DNA of 6,899 nucleotides from Flavobacteriaceae bacterium (GCA_002401215.1 NVSL01000024.1:13956-20854), one strand, 5' to 3'. Shown: positions 1 to 6,152, counted from the first letter of the stretch. Made by a program: numbers and translations. The notes: a model not told the origin generated them from the letters alone.

Positions 1-443
1 AACTCTCTACTTCGTGCACCTGTTGCAATAATAATATTGTCGGCGCTGTATTCTGTTACTTTTCCATCGGCATCGGTAACATCAACTTTTTTACCAGTTT
101 TTATTTTTCCGAATCCGTTAAGGATGTCAATTTTATTTTTCTTCATTAAAAACTGAACACCTTTACTCATGCCTTCAGCAACTCCACGACTACGTTTTAT
201 TATCGCATCAAAATCTTTATCAATCGCTTCAGCTTTTAATCCATAGTCATCAACATGTTTTAAATAATCATACACCTGCGCACTTTTTAACAATGCTTTT
301 GTTGGGATACATCCCCAGTTAAGGCAGATTCCACCAAGGTTTTCTTTTTCAACAATTGCAACTTTAAATCCGAGTTGTGATGCTCTAATTCCGGTTACAT
401 ATCCTCCAGGGCCAGATCCAATTATGATAATATCGTATTTCAT
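1..443 (-). CDS. lpd: Dihydrolipoyl dehydrogenase (E3), N-terminal part, cut by the window edge
   Basis: This is the FAD-dependent E3 subunit that reoxidises dihydrolipoamide with NAD+ in pyruvate and 2-oxoglutarate dehydrogenase complexes and the glycine cleavage system, in the cytoplasm. The visible 147 codons start at the ATG at 443-441. They contain the dinucleotide-binding motif GSGPGG (residues 9-14), a Glu at the end of the second strand (VEKEN, about 32) that should bind the FAD ribose, and the redox-active disulfide motif GICLNWGCIPTK with C40 and C45 spaced as CxxxxC. The second FAD contact, the ATG motif in IIIATGAR, lies near residue 140. The family is usually about 460-470 residues, so roughly two thirds, including the NAD and dimerisation domains, lies left of base 1. 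A TAAATTTG box lies 44 bases upstream of the start, which suggests the gene has its own promoter. No frameshift is seen in the visible part. The assignment to E3 rather than mercuric or glutathione reductase rests on the active-site wording and is very likely. Confidence 0.95.
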   Translation of the reverse strand, partial: MKYDIIIIGSGPGGYVTGIRASQLGFKVAIVEKENLGGICLNWGCIPTKALLKSAQVYDYLKHVDDYGLKAEAIDKDFDAIIKRSRGVAEGMSKGVQFLMKKNKIDILNGFGKIKTGKKVDVTDADGKVTEYSADNIIIATGARSRE

Positions 444-486
444 TTTATGTATATTTTGTTGATTATATTATTGTTTTTAACGAGTG

Positions 487-494
487 CAAATTTA
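487..494 (-). promoter_or_regulatory. Probable lpd promoter (-7 box)
   Basis: Read on the minus strand the bases are TAAATTTG followed by CA, a full match to the Bacteroidota -7 consensus TAnnTTTG. Transcription would start a few bases further left, giving lpd an AT-rich leader of roughly 40 bases without a Shine-Dalgarno sequence. No TTG (-33 element) is found at the usual 17-23 base distance, so the call rests on the -7 box and its position only. Confidence 0.5.
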
Positions 495-530
495 GTGAAT
501 AAAATTGATTTTATTATATGATATTCCTAC

Positions 531-605
531 GTCATTGCGAATGAAATGAAGCAATCTCATTACATAAATGACAGATTACTTCGATCATGCTTCCCTCGTA
601 AAGAC
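531..605. repeat. Imperfect palindrome, dispersed REP-like repeat (GTCATTGCGA type)
   Basis: The ends GTCATTGCGA (531-540) and TCGTAAAGAC (596-605) are near inverted copies, agreeing at 8 of 10 positions. An inner stem pairs GAAGCAATCT (548-557) with AGATTACTTC (573-582), ten pairs with one G-T wobble, and CATT (558-561) with AATG (567-570) tops it. The whole folds into one long hairpin on either strand. The wording 'GTCATTGCGA ... GAAGCAATCT' is, from memory, that of a short palindromic repeat scattered between genes in many Bacteroidota. The element lies between the argS stop and the lpd promoter, so in the argS transcript it could act as a 3' hairpin, although no U-tract follows. It carries no coding sequence. 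Confidence 0.65.
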
Positions 606-616
606 AGCTATAAATA

Positions 617-2392
617 TTACATTCTCTCAGGAACAGCAATTCCCAATAAACCAAATGCCGACTTAATTGTGTCACTCACTTTTTGAGACAAGCGTGTTCT
701 AAATACTTTTTCATCTTGATTAGTACTTCCTAAAATTGGCACAGATTGATAAAAAGAATTATAAGCTTTTACCAACTCGTAGGTGTAATTAGCAATCAAT
801 GCTGGACTGTGATTTTTTGATGCATTCTGAATTACCTCAGGATATTGCTGCAAAGTTTTGATGACTTCTTTTTCTTTTGGATGAAGTGGCACTTCTATCG
901 TTTTTTGATTATAATCGAAATCAGCTTTACGTAAAATAGACTGAATCCGAGCGTATGTATATTGAATAAAAGGGCCCGTGTTCCCGTTAAAGTCAATCGA
1001 TTCTTTTGGGTCGAATAAAATTCGTTTTTTAGGATCTACTTTTAAAATGTAATATTTCAAAGCACCCATTCCGATAGTCTTATACAAACTCTCTTTTTCG
1101 TCGTTACTGTACCCTTCTAATTTGCCTAATTCCTCAGAAATATCACGTGCAGTATTTACCATTTCTACCATTAAATCATCAGCATCAACCACGGTTCCCT
1201 CTCTCGATTTCATTTTTCCTGAAGGTAAATCTACCATTCCGTATGACAAATGATATAGGTTGTCTGCCCATTCATAGCCCAATTTTTTAAGAATTAAAAA
1301 CAATACTTTAAAGTGATAATCTTGCTCGTTGCCAACCGTATATGTCAATCCTTTTAAGTCGTAATCTTTAAATCTTTCAATCGCAGTTCCGATATCTTGC
1401 GTCATATAAACTGCAGTTCCGTCAGAACGCAAAACAATTTTTTCATCCAAGCCATCAGCGGTTAAATCTATCCAAACAGAACCATCTTCTTTGCGATAAA
1501 ATATCCCAGATTTTAATCCGTTTGCAACCACATCTTTTCCTAAAAGGTAGGTATTGCTCTCATAATAATTTTTGTCAAAATCAACACCTAATTCTTTATA
1601 GGTAATGTCGAATCCGTCATACACCCATTGGTTCATTTTTTTCCAAAGGTCAACAACTTCTTTGTTTCCAGCTTCCCATTTTAGCAACATAGCTTGTGCT
1701 TGTAATAATAGTGGAGCTTGTTTTTTAGCATCGTCTTCAGAACTGCCAGAAGTAACTAATTCAGCAATTTCTTTTTTATATTCTTGGTCGAATTTCACAT
1801 AGTAATTCCCAACTAATTTATCACCTTTTAAACCTGTTGATTCTGGAGTTTCACCATCGCCAAAAAGTTTCCAAGCCAACATACTTTTACAAATATGGAT
1901 ACCACGATCGTTGATGATTTGTGTCTTGTAAACCGTGTTACCCGCCGCAGCAATAATCTCAGCAACTGAATATCCTAAGAGGTTATTTCTGATATGCCCA
2001 AGGTGTAACGGTTTGTTGGTATTGGGTGATGAATACTCAACCATCACCGCTTTTTCTGCTGGATTTGGAGCTGTGATTCCGAAGTTTTCAGTTGAATAAA
2101 TATTGTTAAAATCGTTGATAAAAGTATCGTCTGCAATCACCAAATTCAGGAATCCTTTCACCACATTAAAATCAGAGATTTCTTTAACATTGTCTTTTAG
2201 ATATGCCCCAATTTTATTTCCTATCTCCACAGGGTTTCCTTTTACAAAACGTAAAAAAGCAAATACGACAATCGTAATATCTCCTTCAAAATCTTTACGA
2301 GTTGCTTGGAATTCTACCGAATTTATTTCGGTATCATAAATAGATTTGAACGCTTCTTTTACGGCGGTTTCAATGGTGTTTTGGATATTCAT
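617..2392 (-). CDS. argS: Arginyl-tRNA synthetase
   Basis: This class Ia synthetase charges tRNA-Arg with arginine in an ATP-dependent, tRNA-dependent reaction in the cytoplasm. The 591-residue protein has the N-terminal tRNA D-loop-contacting domain (about 1-90) and the HIGH-type signature PLHLGH (128-133) inside SSPNTNKPLHLGHIRNN. The Rossmann catalytic core has IINDRG (159-164) and YTVGNEQDYHF (351-361). A KMSKS-equivalent loop reads KMKSREGT (393-400), and the DALR anticodon-binding domain runs from about QYTYAR (477-482) to the family-typical C-terminus VPERM. The length is normal. The frame stays open upstream to an ATG at 2470, adding 26 residues, but a TAAATTTG promoter box (2420-2413) lies inside that stretch and the added residues do not resemble the family. 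The start MNIQNTIETAV at 2392 is therefore chosen. The leader is AT-rich and lacks a Shine-Dalgarno sequence. The gene points the same way as lpd but is separated from it by a hairpin repeat and a promoter box, so the two are probably not an operon. Confidence 0.96.
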   Translation of the reverse strand: MNIQNTIETAVKEAFKSIYDTEINSVEFQATRKDFEGDITIVVFAFLRFVKGNPVEIGNKIGAYLKDNVKEISDFNVVKGFLNLVIADDTFINDFNNIYSTENFGITAPNPAEKAVMVEYSSPNTNKPLHLGHIRNNLLGYSVAEIIAAAGNTVYKTQIINDRGIHICKSMLAWKLFGDGETPESTGLKGDKLVGNYYVKFDQEYKKEIAELVTSGSSEDDAKKQAPLLLQAQAMLLKWEAGNKEVVDLWKKMNQWVYDGFDITYKELGVDFDKNYYESNTYLLGKDVVANGLKSGIFYRKEDGSVWIDLTADGLDEKIVLRSDGTAVYMTQDIGTAIERFKDYDLKGLTYTVGNEQDYHFKVLFLILKKLGYEWADNLYHLSYGMVDLPSGKMKSREGTVVDADDLMVEMVNTARDISEELGKLEGYSNDEKESLYKTIGMGALKYYILKVDPKKRILFDPKESIDFNGNTGPFIQYTYARIQSILRKADFDYNQKTIEVPLHPKEKEVIKTLQQYPEVIQNASKNHSPALIANYTYELVKAYNSFYQSVPILGSTNQDEKVFRTRLSQKVSDTIKSAFGLLGIAVPERM

Positions 2393-2412
2393 CTTGATAA
2401 AAAATTGAGCTG

Positions 2413-2420
2413 CAAATTTA
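2413..2420 (-). promoter_or_regulatory. Probable argS promoter (-7 box), fixes the argS start
   Basis: On the minus strand the sequence is TAAATTTGCA, a full TAnnTTTG match. Its end is 20 bases before the ATG at 2392, so transcription would begin about 15 bases before the start codon. The box lies within the longer open frame that begins at 2470, and a transcript from here could not encode that extension. A TTG element at the expected distance is not seen; the nearest is 26 bases upstream. Confidence 0.5.
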
Positions 2421-2672
2421 AGATAAAAATAAGTGTCTTTACGAGGCAATACTATTATTTTTAATGTCAAATAAAATATCGAATTGCCGCAGTAATCTCT
2501 TAATCAAAATGAGACTGCCATAAAAACATCATTTTATTTCGCTTTTTTGTAGAGACGTTAATATTTTGCCTTTCCTGTGAAAACGGGAGCCCATGTTTAA
2601 ATAAAACTCAAATTATTTTTCTATTTACAATTGAAATGTGCTCGATACAAAATTCTTTATCAAGAATTTCAC

Positions 2673-2699
2673 TTGAACTGCCGCTTATAAGTATATTTG
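2673..2699 (+). promoter_or_regulatory. Probable promoter of the YkgJ-type gene
   Basis: A -33 TTG (2673-2675) and a perfect -7 box TATATTTG (2692-2699), followed by CA, are separated by 16 bases, one shorter than the usual lower limit. The ATG begins only four bases after the box, so the transcript would start at or next to the start codon and be leaderless or nearly so. Confidence 0.6.
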
Positions 2700-2703
2700 C
2701 ACT

Positions 2704-3201
2704 ATGATAAATCCAACACCAGAAGAGTTACCAAAACTTGCCAAAGAATCATTTGTTGAAACGAAGAAGTATTTTCAAAAACTAAAAAAACGTCAGCAAA
2801 AAAGATTGGATCCTTTGATGCAAGAGTTGCACGAAAAAGAATTTGCAAAAACAGATTGTTTAGAATGTGGTAATTGTTGTAAAACTTCGAGCCCGATTGT
2901 AACGGAGAAAGATATCCAACGAATTGCAAAACATTTGAGAATTAAAGAAGTGCAGTTTGTTGCCCAATATTTAGAACGCGATGGCGATGATTATTATGTG
3001 ATGCAAGAAGTGCCATGTGTGTTTTTAGATACCGATAATTCTTGTTTTATTTATGATGTGCGTCCAAAAGCATGTAAAGAATATCCGCATACAAATAGAA
3101 AAAAGTTTGTTCAGTTAACAGATTTAACTTTGAAAAATATTGAGATTTGTCCTGCTGCTTATAATATTGTAGAGGAGTTGAAGAAGAAGTTGCCTTTTTA
3201 A
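2704..3201 (+). CDS. YkgJ-family cysteine-cluster protein (putative zinc/iron-chelating)
   Basis: This 165-residue soluble protein belongs to the YkgJ/UPF0153 cysteine-cluster family, which is predicted to bind zinc or an iron-sulfur centre; its cellular role is not established. Eight cysteines are visible. CLECGNCC gives C52, C55, C58 and C59, followed by C105 (VPC), C114 (NSC), C124 (RPKAC) and C149 (EIC). The block CFIYDVRPKACKEYPHT (114-130) is the family's most recognisable part. The first 50 residues are helical, charged and lysine-rich, and have no cysteine. There is no signal peptide or membrane segment, so the protein should be cytoplasmic. The start at 2704 matches the family's usual N-terminus; the next ATG (codon 39) would remove the conserved KKYF region. 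The promoter box ends four bases before the start. At the 3' end the stop lies one base from the stop of the opposing NamZ gene, with no terminator visible. Confidence 0.9.
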   Translation: MINPTPEELPKLAKESFVETKKYFQKLKKRQQKRLDPLMQELHEKEFAKTDCLECGNCCKTSSPIVTEKDIQRIAKHLRIKEVQFVAQYLERDGDDYYVMQEVPCVFLDTDNSCFIYDVRPKACKEYPHTNRKKFVQLTDLTLKNIEICPAAYNIVEELKKKLPF

Positions 3202-3202
3202 A

Positions 3203-4414
3203 TTATTTGTAAATCAAGTACTTTGCTCTTGCTAGTTTGAATTTTTCAACATCAGTTTTCCATGAATCACTGATTTCATCGGGAGTCATTCCAGCTTCTA
3301 TTTGCTCCTGTAATTTTAAAGTGCCGGCGTGTACTGTAAATGTTTTTCCGAAAAACTCTTTGTCTTTAGGTGTTTTATTGAAGGCGTCTACCAAAAAGGA
3401 AATATCCACTTTGCTCAATTTTTCGGTTGATGTTAAATCGACGCCATAGCATTTCTCTCCATCAAACTTTGGATATTTTGATCCAAAATTAGGTTTGGGT
3501 GTGTAATTAAAATCATCCTCTGAAAAAAATGGAGCACCATATCTTTGAAACTGAAATTCCGTTCCCCTGCCTGCATTGATAATGGTTCCTTCAAAAAAAC
3601 CAAGGCTTGGATATAAGTTGATAGACTTGTCATTCGGTAAATTTGGCGAAGGACGTATTGGTAAATTATATTCACTTTGATGGTTGTAATTTTTTAAAGT
3701 AATGATCGTAATATCACACTGAATTCCATCTTTTAACCAACCTTCTCCATTCACCATTTTGGCATATTCGCCGATGGTCATTCCATAGACCAACGGAATC
3801 GGATGCATACCAACAAAAGAAGTATGTTCTGGTTCTAAAGTGGGACCATCAATATAATGTCCGTTTGGGTTGGGTCTGTCTAATATCAACATCTTAATCC
3901 CTTTTTCGGCACATGCTTCCATCATATTACTCATGGTAGATATATAGGTGTAAAAGCGAACTCCCACATCTTGGATGTCGAAAACAACAATATCTACATC
4001 GTTTAATAATTCTAATTTAGGCTTTCTGTTTTTGCCAAAAAGTGAGAAAACGGGTAGGTTTGTTTTTGTGTCAATTCCGTCAGCAACATGCTCACCAGCA
4101 TCTGCTTTTCCACGGAATCCATGTTCGGGAGCAAACACTTTTACAATATTTATTTTTTGACTGATGAGTGAATCTACCAAATGCACATAGCTGTCATCAT
4201 CCTTAAAAATAACTGAAGTTTGGTTTGCAACAACAGCAACATTTTTCCCTTTCAAAAGCGGAAGATATTCTGATGTTTGATTTGCCCCAACAACAATCTT
4301 ATTTTGTGTGATTTTTTCAACATTTGAATCACAGGCATATCCATAGAAAATGAACACTGAAAGCATCAAAATAACTGAAAAGAAATATGTATTTTTGAAT
4401 CGAAAATGTACCAT
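3203..4414 (-). CDS. namZ: Exported exo-beta-N-acetylmuramidase, NamZ/DUF1343 family (GH171)
   Basis: NamZ enzymes (formerly DUF1343, B. subtilis YbbC) remove terminal N-acetylmuramic acid from the non-reducing end of peptidoglycan fragments, feeding cell-wall recycling. This 403-residue protein begins with a signal sequence: basic MVHFRFK, then a hydrophobic core to about residue 27. Cleavage could be by signal peptidase I after GYA or, as a lipoprotein, before C28. The lipobox is weak because -3 is Gly. The conserved blocks are APEHGFRG (95-102), DIQDVGVRFYTY (146-157), LDRPNPNG (178-185), RPSPNLP (254-260) and GRGTEFQFQRYGAP (282-295). The C-terminus ends with a helical segment, KFKLARAKYLIY. 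The glutamate in APEHG (E97) is a plausible catalytic residue, which is inference. The length is normal for the family. The gene is convergent with the YkgJ-type gene (1 bp apart) and divergent from the permease (8 bp apart), so its promoter must lie inside the permease gene. The best candidate box I see, TATTATTG at 4500-4493 on the minus strand, is weak. Confidence 0.92.
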   Translation of the reverse strand: MVHFRFKNTYFFSVILMLSVFIFYGYACDSNVEKITQNKIVVGANQTSEYLPLLKGKNVAVVANQTSVIFKDDDSYVHLVDSLISQKINIVKVFAPEHGFRGKADAGEHVADGIDTKTNLPVFSLFGKNRKPKLELLNDVDIVVFDIQDVGVRFYTYISTMSNMMEACAEKGIKMLILDRPNPNGHYIDGPTLEPEHTSFVGMHPIPLVYGMTIGEYAKMVNGEGWLKDGIQCDITIITLKNYNHQSEYNLPIRPSPNLPNDKSINLYPSLGFFEGTIINAGRGTEFQFQRYGAPFFSEDDFNYTPKPNFGSKYPKFDGEKCYGVDLTSTEKLSKVDISFLVDAFNKTPKDKEFFGKTFTVHAGTLKLQEQIEAGMTPDEISDSWKTDVEKFKLARAKYLIYK

Positions 4415-4425
4415 ACCTAAATTTG
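4394..4425 (+). promoter_or_regulatory. Promoter-like TTTG-N20-TAAATTTG overlapping the permease start codon
   Basis: TTTG (4394-4397) and a perfect -7 box TAAATTTG (4418-4425) are separated by 20 bases, a good flavobacterial arrangement. The last three bases of the box are the TTG used as the permease start. A transcript from this box would begin about five bases later and lack that codon, so either the box is fortuitous or translation starts differently from the simple reading. It also overlaps the first codons of the divergent NamZ gene. Confidence 0.35.
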
Positions 4426-5661
4426 AATTACGAATTATTTATAGCAAAACGACTCATTGCCGCAAAGCAGCATAAAAGTAGTATATCGTCGCCAATAATA
4501 AAAATTGCAATCGTAGCAATTTCTTTGGGAATCATAATTATGATGATTGCGATCGCTACCGGAGTTGGACTTCAAGAAAAAATTAGAGAGAAAATTTCTG
4601 GCTTTAATGGGCATATTCAAATCACAAATTTTGACAATAATAATTCGCAGATAACTTTGGTCCCTATTGATAAAGAGCAAGATTTTTATCCTGATTTTAA
4701 GACGATTAAAGAAATTGAAAAAGTACAGGTTTATGCAACCAAAGCAGGAATCATTCGTACAAAAACGGACTTTGAAGGAGTCGTTGTAAAAGGTGTTGGT
4801 GCCGATTATGATTGGAATTTTTTTAAGGAGTATTTGGTAGCAGGTGAGTTGCCAAATTATGAAGGTGAAAAAAGGTCTAAAGATGTAATGTTATCGCAAT
4901 ATGTGGCGGATAGAATGGGCTTTAAAGTAGGTGATGAATTCAATACGTTTTTTTTAAAGGAGGATAGCAATCGCCCACCAAGTGTACGGGTTTATAATCT
5001 TGTTGGAATTTACAATTCAGGTTTTCAAGAGTTTGATGAGGCGATTATGATGGTGGATATTAGACAAGTGCAACACCTTAATAATTGGGAAGATAATCAG
5101 GTTGGAGGCTTTGAAGTTTTTGTCCAAAATTTTGATGATATCACCAAAAAAGGAAATGAAATTTATAGAGAGATTCCACCCAATTTAAACACGCAAACCA
5201 TCAACAGTAAATTTGCAGGAATCTTTGAATGGATAAAACTTTTTGACAATAATATCATGCTTATCATTATCATTATGGTGTTGGTTGCAGGCATCAATAT
5301 GATAACTGCTTTGTTGGTCTTAATTTTAGAACGGACTCAAATGATTGGCGTTTTAAAAGCTCTGGGAAGTAACAATTGGAGCATCCGAAAAATATTTTTA
5401 TACAATGCTTTTCATCTTATTATTAGAGGGTTGTTTTGGGGGAACCTCATTGGGATATCCATTTTATTAACACAACATTATTTTGGATTTGTGACTTTAG
5501 ATCCAGAAACATATTATGTAAAAACCGCTCCTGTGTATATCAATATTGGGTATATTCTTTTATTGAATTTAAGTACGCTGATTTTGTGTCTGGTGATGTT
5601 GTTATTGCCATCTTGGATTATCACTAAGATTAGTCCAGTAAAGGCAATAAAGTTTGATTGA
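4423..5661 (+). CDS. ABC transporter permease, LolC/E-MacB (FtsX-like) family, TTG start
   Basis: This is an inner-membrane permease subunit of the type VII ABC superfamily, which includes LolCE (lipoprotein release) and MacB (efflux). It has 412 residues and four membrane segments, at about 26-48, 276-302, 326-350 and 373-398. Between the first two is a large periplasmic MacB_PCD-type domain, and the C-terminal FtsX domain covers the last three. The cytoplasmic coupling loop ILERTQMIGVLKALGSNN (301-318) and the C-terminal ISPVKAIKFD are characteristic. The start is TTG at 4423: the frame closes at a TGA at 4396-4398, no ATG or GTG lies between, and the protein begins NYELFIAKRL exactly where family members begin. 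The next in-frame ATG (about codon 40) falls inside the first membrane helix and would destroy it. No ATPase partner is encoded in the window, as is common when a shared LolD-like ATPase is elsewhere. Lipoprotein export is the likeliest role, but the exact substrate is not shown by the sequence. Confidence 0.9.
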   Translation: MNYELFIAKRLIAAKQHKSSISSPIIKIAIVAISLGIIIMMIAIATGVGLQEKIREKISGFNGHIQITNFDNNNSQITLVPIDKEQDFYPDFKTIKEIEKVQVYATKAGIIRTKTDFEGVVVKGVGADYDWNFFKEYLVAGELPNYEGEKRSKDVMLSQYVADRMGFKVGDEFNTFFLKEDSNRPPSVRVYNLVGIYNSGFQEFDEAIMMVDIRQVQHLNNWEDNQVGGFEVFVQNFDDITKKGNEIYREIPPNLNTQTINSKFAGIFEWIKLFDNNIMLIIIIMVLVAGINMITALLVLILERTQMIGVLKALGSNNWSIRKIFLYNAFHLIIRGLFWGNLIGISILLTQHYFGFVTLDPETYYVKTAPVYINIGYILLLNLSTLILCLVMLLLPSWIITKISPVKAIKFD

Positions 5662-5677
5662 GGGGTGTTTGCTGTTA

Positions 5678-5763
5678 CACAGAGATTCACTGAGAAAGCA
5701 CGGAGGTGCACAGGGCTAATTTTTTCCTTTGCGGATTTACCTTTGCGTCCCTAGCGGTTAAAA
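5678..5763 (+). repeat. Tandem heptamer repeat region (CACnGAG and CTTTGCG units)
   Basis: Four CACnGAG-like units start at 5678 (CACAGAG), 5688 (CACTGAG), 5699 (CACGGAG) and 5709 (CACAGGG), spaced 10, 11 and 10 bases. After a short T-rich gap come CTTTGCG (5727), CTTTGCG (5741) and the variant CTAGCGG (5751), ending in GGTTAAA. Both halves recall, from memory, an interspersed intergenic sequence frequent in Bacteroidota genomes. The region fills most of the 128-base gap between two convergent genes. I see no open frame and no clear rho-independent terminator in it. Confidence 0.7.
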
Positions 5764-5789
5764 TTTGGATGTTATTTTTGGAGCTTTTA

Positions 5790-6143
5790 TTAGGAAGGGC
5801 TTTCTTTTTTATCAACCTCATTCGCTATATCTTTCAATTTTCTGAGAGCATACGGAATCGTTTCTTTTAAGATAGTAAAGCCAATAAAATATTTACGGAT
5901 GACTTTGTTTGAGAGTAGGTAGGTACTCAATAAACTCCCAAGCGGACTTGTAATAATATCTTTGAATCCAACCGAAGAAAGAGATTCTAGAACGGTACCT
6001 TTTAGCGGTTCTCCTCTGTCCATAGAAGTGGCGAATTTTATAAATTTGTTGTTTTGAAACTCAATTTCTTGTAAAGAAATTTCTTCTTTCAATTCATTTT
6101 TAGCATCGAGTAAATCCTGATATGTCGTAATCTTTTTGTTCAT
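5790..6143 (-). CDS. Uncharacterised 117-residue protein, third gene of the YtxH/holin-like operon
   Basis: I do not recognise a named family. The protein begins with a charged, probably helical segment (MNKKITTYQDLLDAKNELKE, 1-20) that may form a coiled coil up to about residue 37. A central segment (about 62-95) is moderately hydrophobic, including SPLGSLLSTYLLS and YFIGFTILK, but is broken by charges (NKVIRK). It is therefore more likely an amphipathic or membrane-associated helix pair than a classic membrane span. The C-terminus is charged (RKLKDIANEVDKKESPS). No signal peptide is seen. The start codon is 9 bases after the stop of the holin-like gene, so the two are almost certainly co-transcribed and probably work together at the inner membrane. 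By position it corresponds to YqjK in the enterobacterial yqjD-yqjE-yqjK cluster, but I see no clear sequence likeness. The clean operon spacing and protein-like composition support a real gene. Confidence 0.78.
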   Translation of the reverse strand: MNKKITTYQDLLDAKNELKEEISLQEIEFQNNKFIKFATSMDRGEPLKGTVLESLSSVGFKDIITSPLGSLLSTYLLSNKVIRKYFIGFTILKETIPYALRKLKDIANEVDKKESPS

Positions 6144-6152
6144 AGTTTAGAT

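Larger units (their letters stand above)
2393..2703. other. Divergent intergenic region between argS and the YkgJ-type gene
   Basis: This 311-base non-coding stretch carries the argS -7 box at its left end and the promoter of the plus-strand gene at its right end. In between I see a weak stem, GCAGT-AAT-CTC (2489-2499) against GAGACTGC (2511-2518). Its wording resembles the palindromic repeat at 531-605. At 2549-2558 is TGTAGAGACG, which looks like one arm of another interspersed repeat without its partner. I find no RNA gene, riboswitch-like structure or credible small coding sequence here. Confidence 0.6.

Noticed and set aside
1605..2339. Plus-strand open frames opposite argS (65 and 78 codons)
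   Set aside because: They are antisense to strongly conserved ArgRS sequence, have serine/phenylalanine-rich compositions typical of reverse-strand reading, and lack promoter or family signals.
4451..4470. The string ATTGCCGC in the permease gene, shared with the intergenic stem near 2484
   Set aside because: It is within conserved coding sequence (LIAAKQHK region) and too short to indicate a repeat copy.
4948..4963. A run of eight T followed by AAAGGAGG inside the permease gene, resembling a slippery site plus a Shine-Dalgarno sequence
   Set aside because: The frame continues normally through the family's periplasmic domain, no alternative frame downstream gives a plausible protein, and stimulatory Shine-Dalgarno sites for frameshifting lie upstream of the slip site, not after it. 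Flavobacterial ribosomes largely ignore such sequences.
5436..5711. Short open frames overlapping the permease 3' end on both strands
   Set aside because: They lie inside or opposite the conserved FtsX domain, which explains the sequence fully; the minus-strand one also runs through the repeat region.
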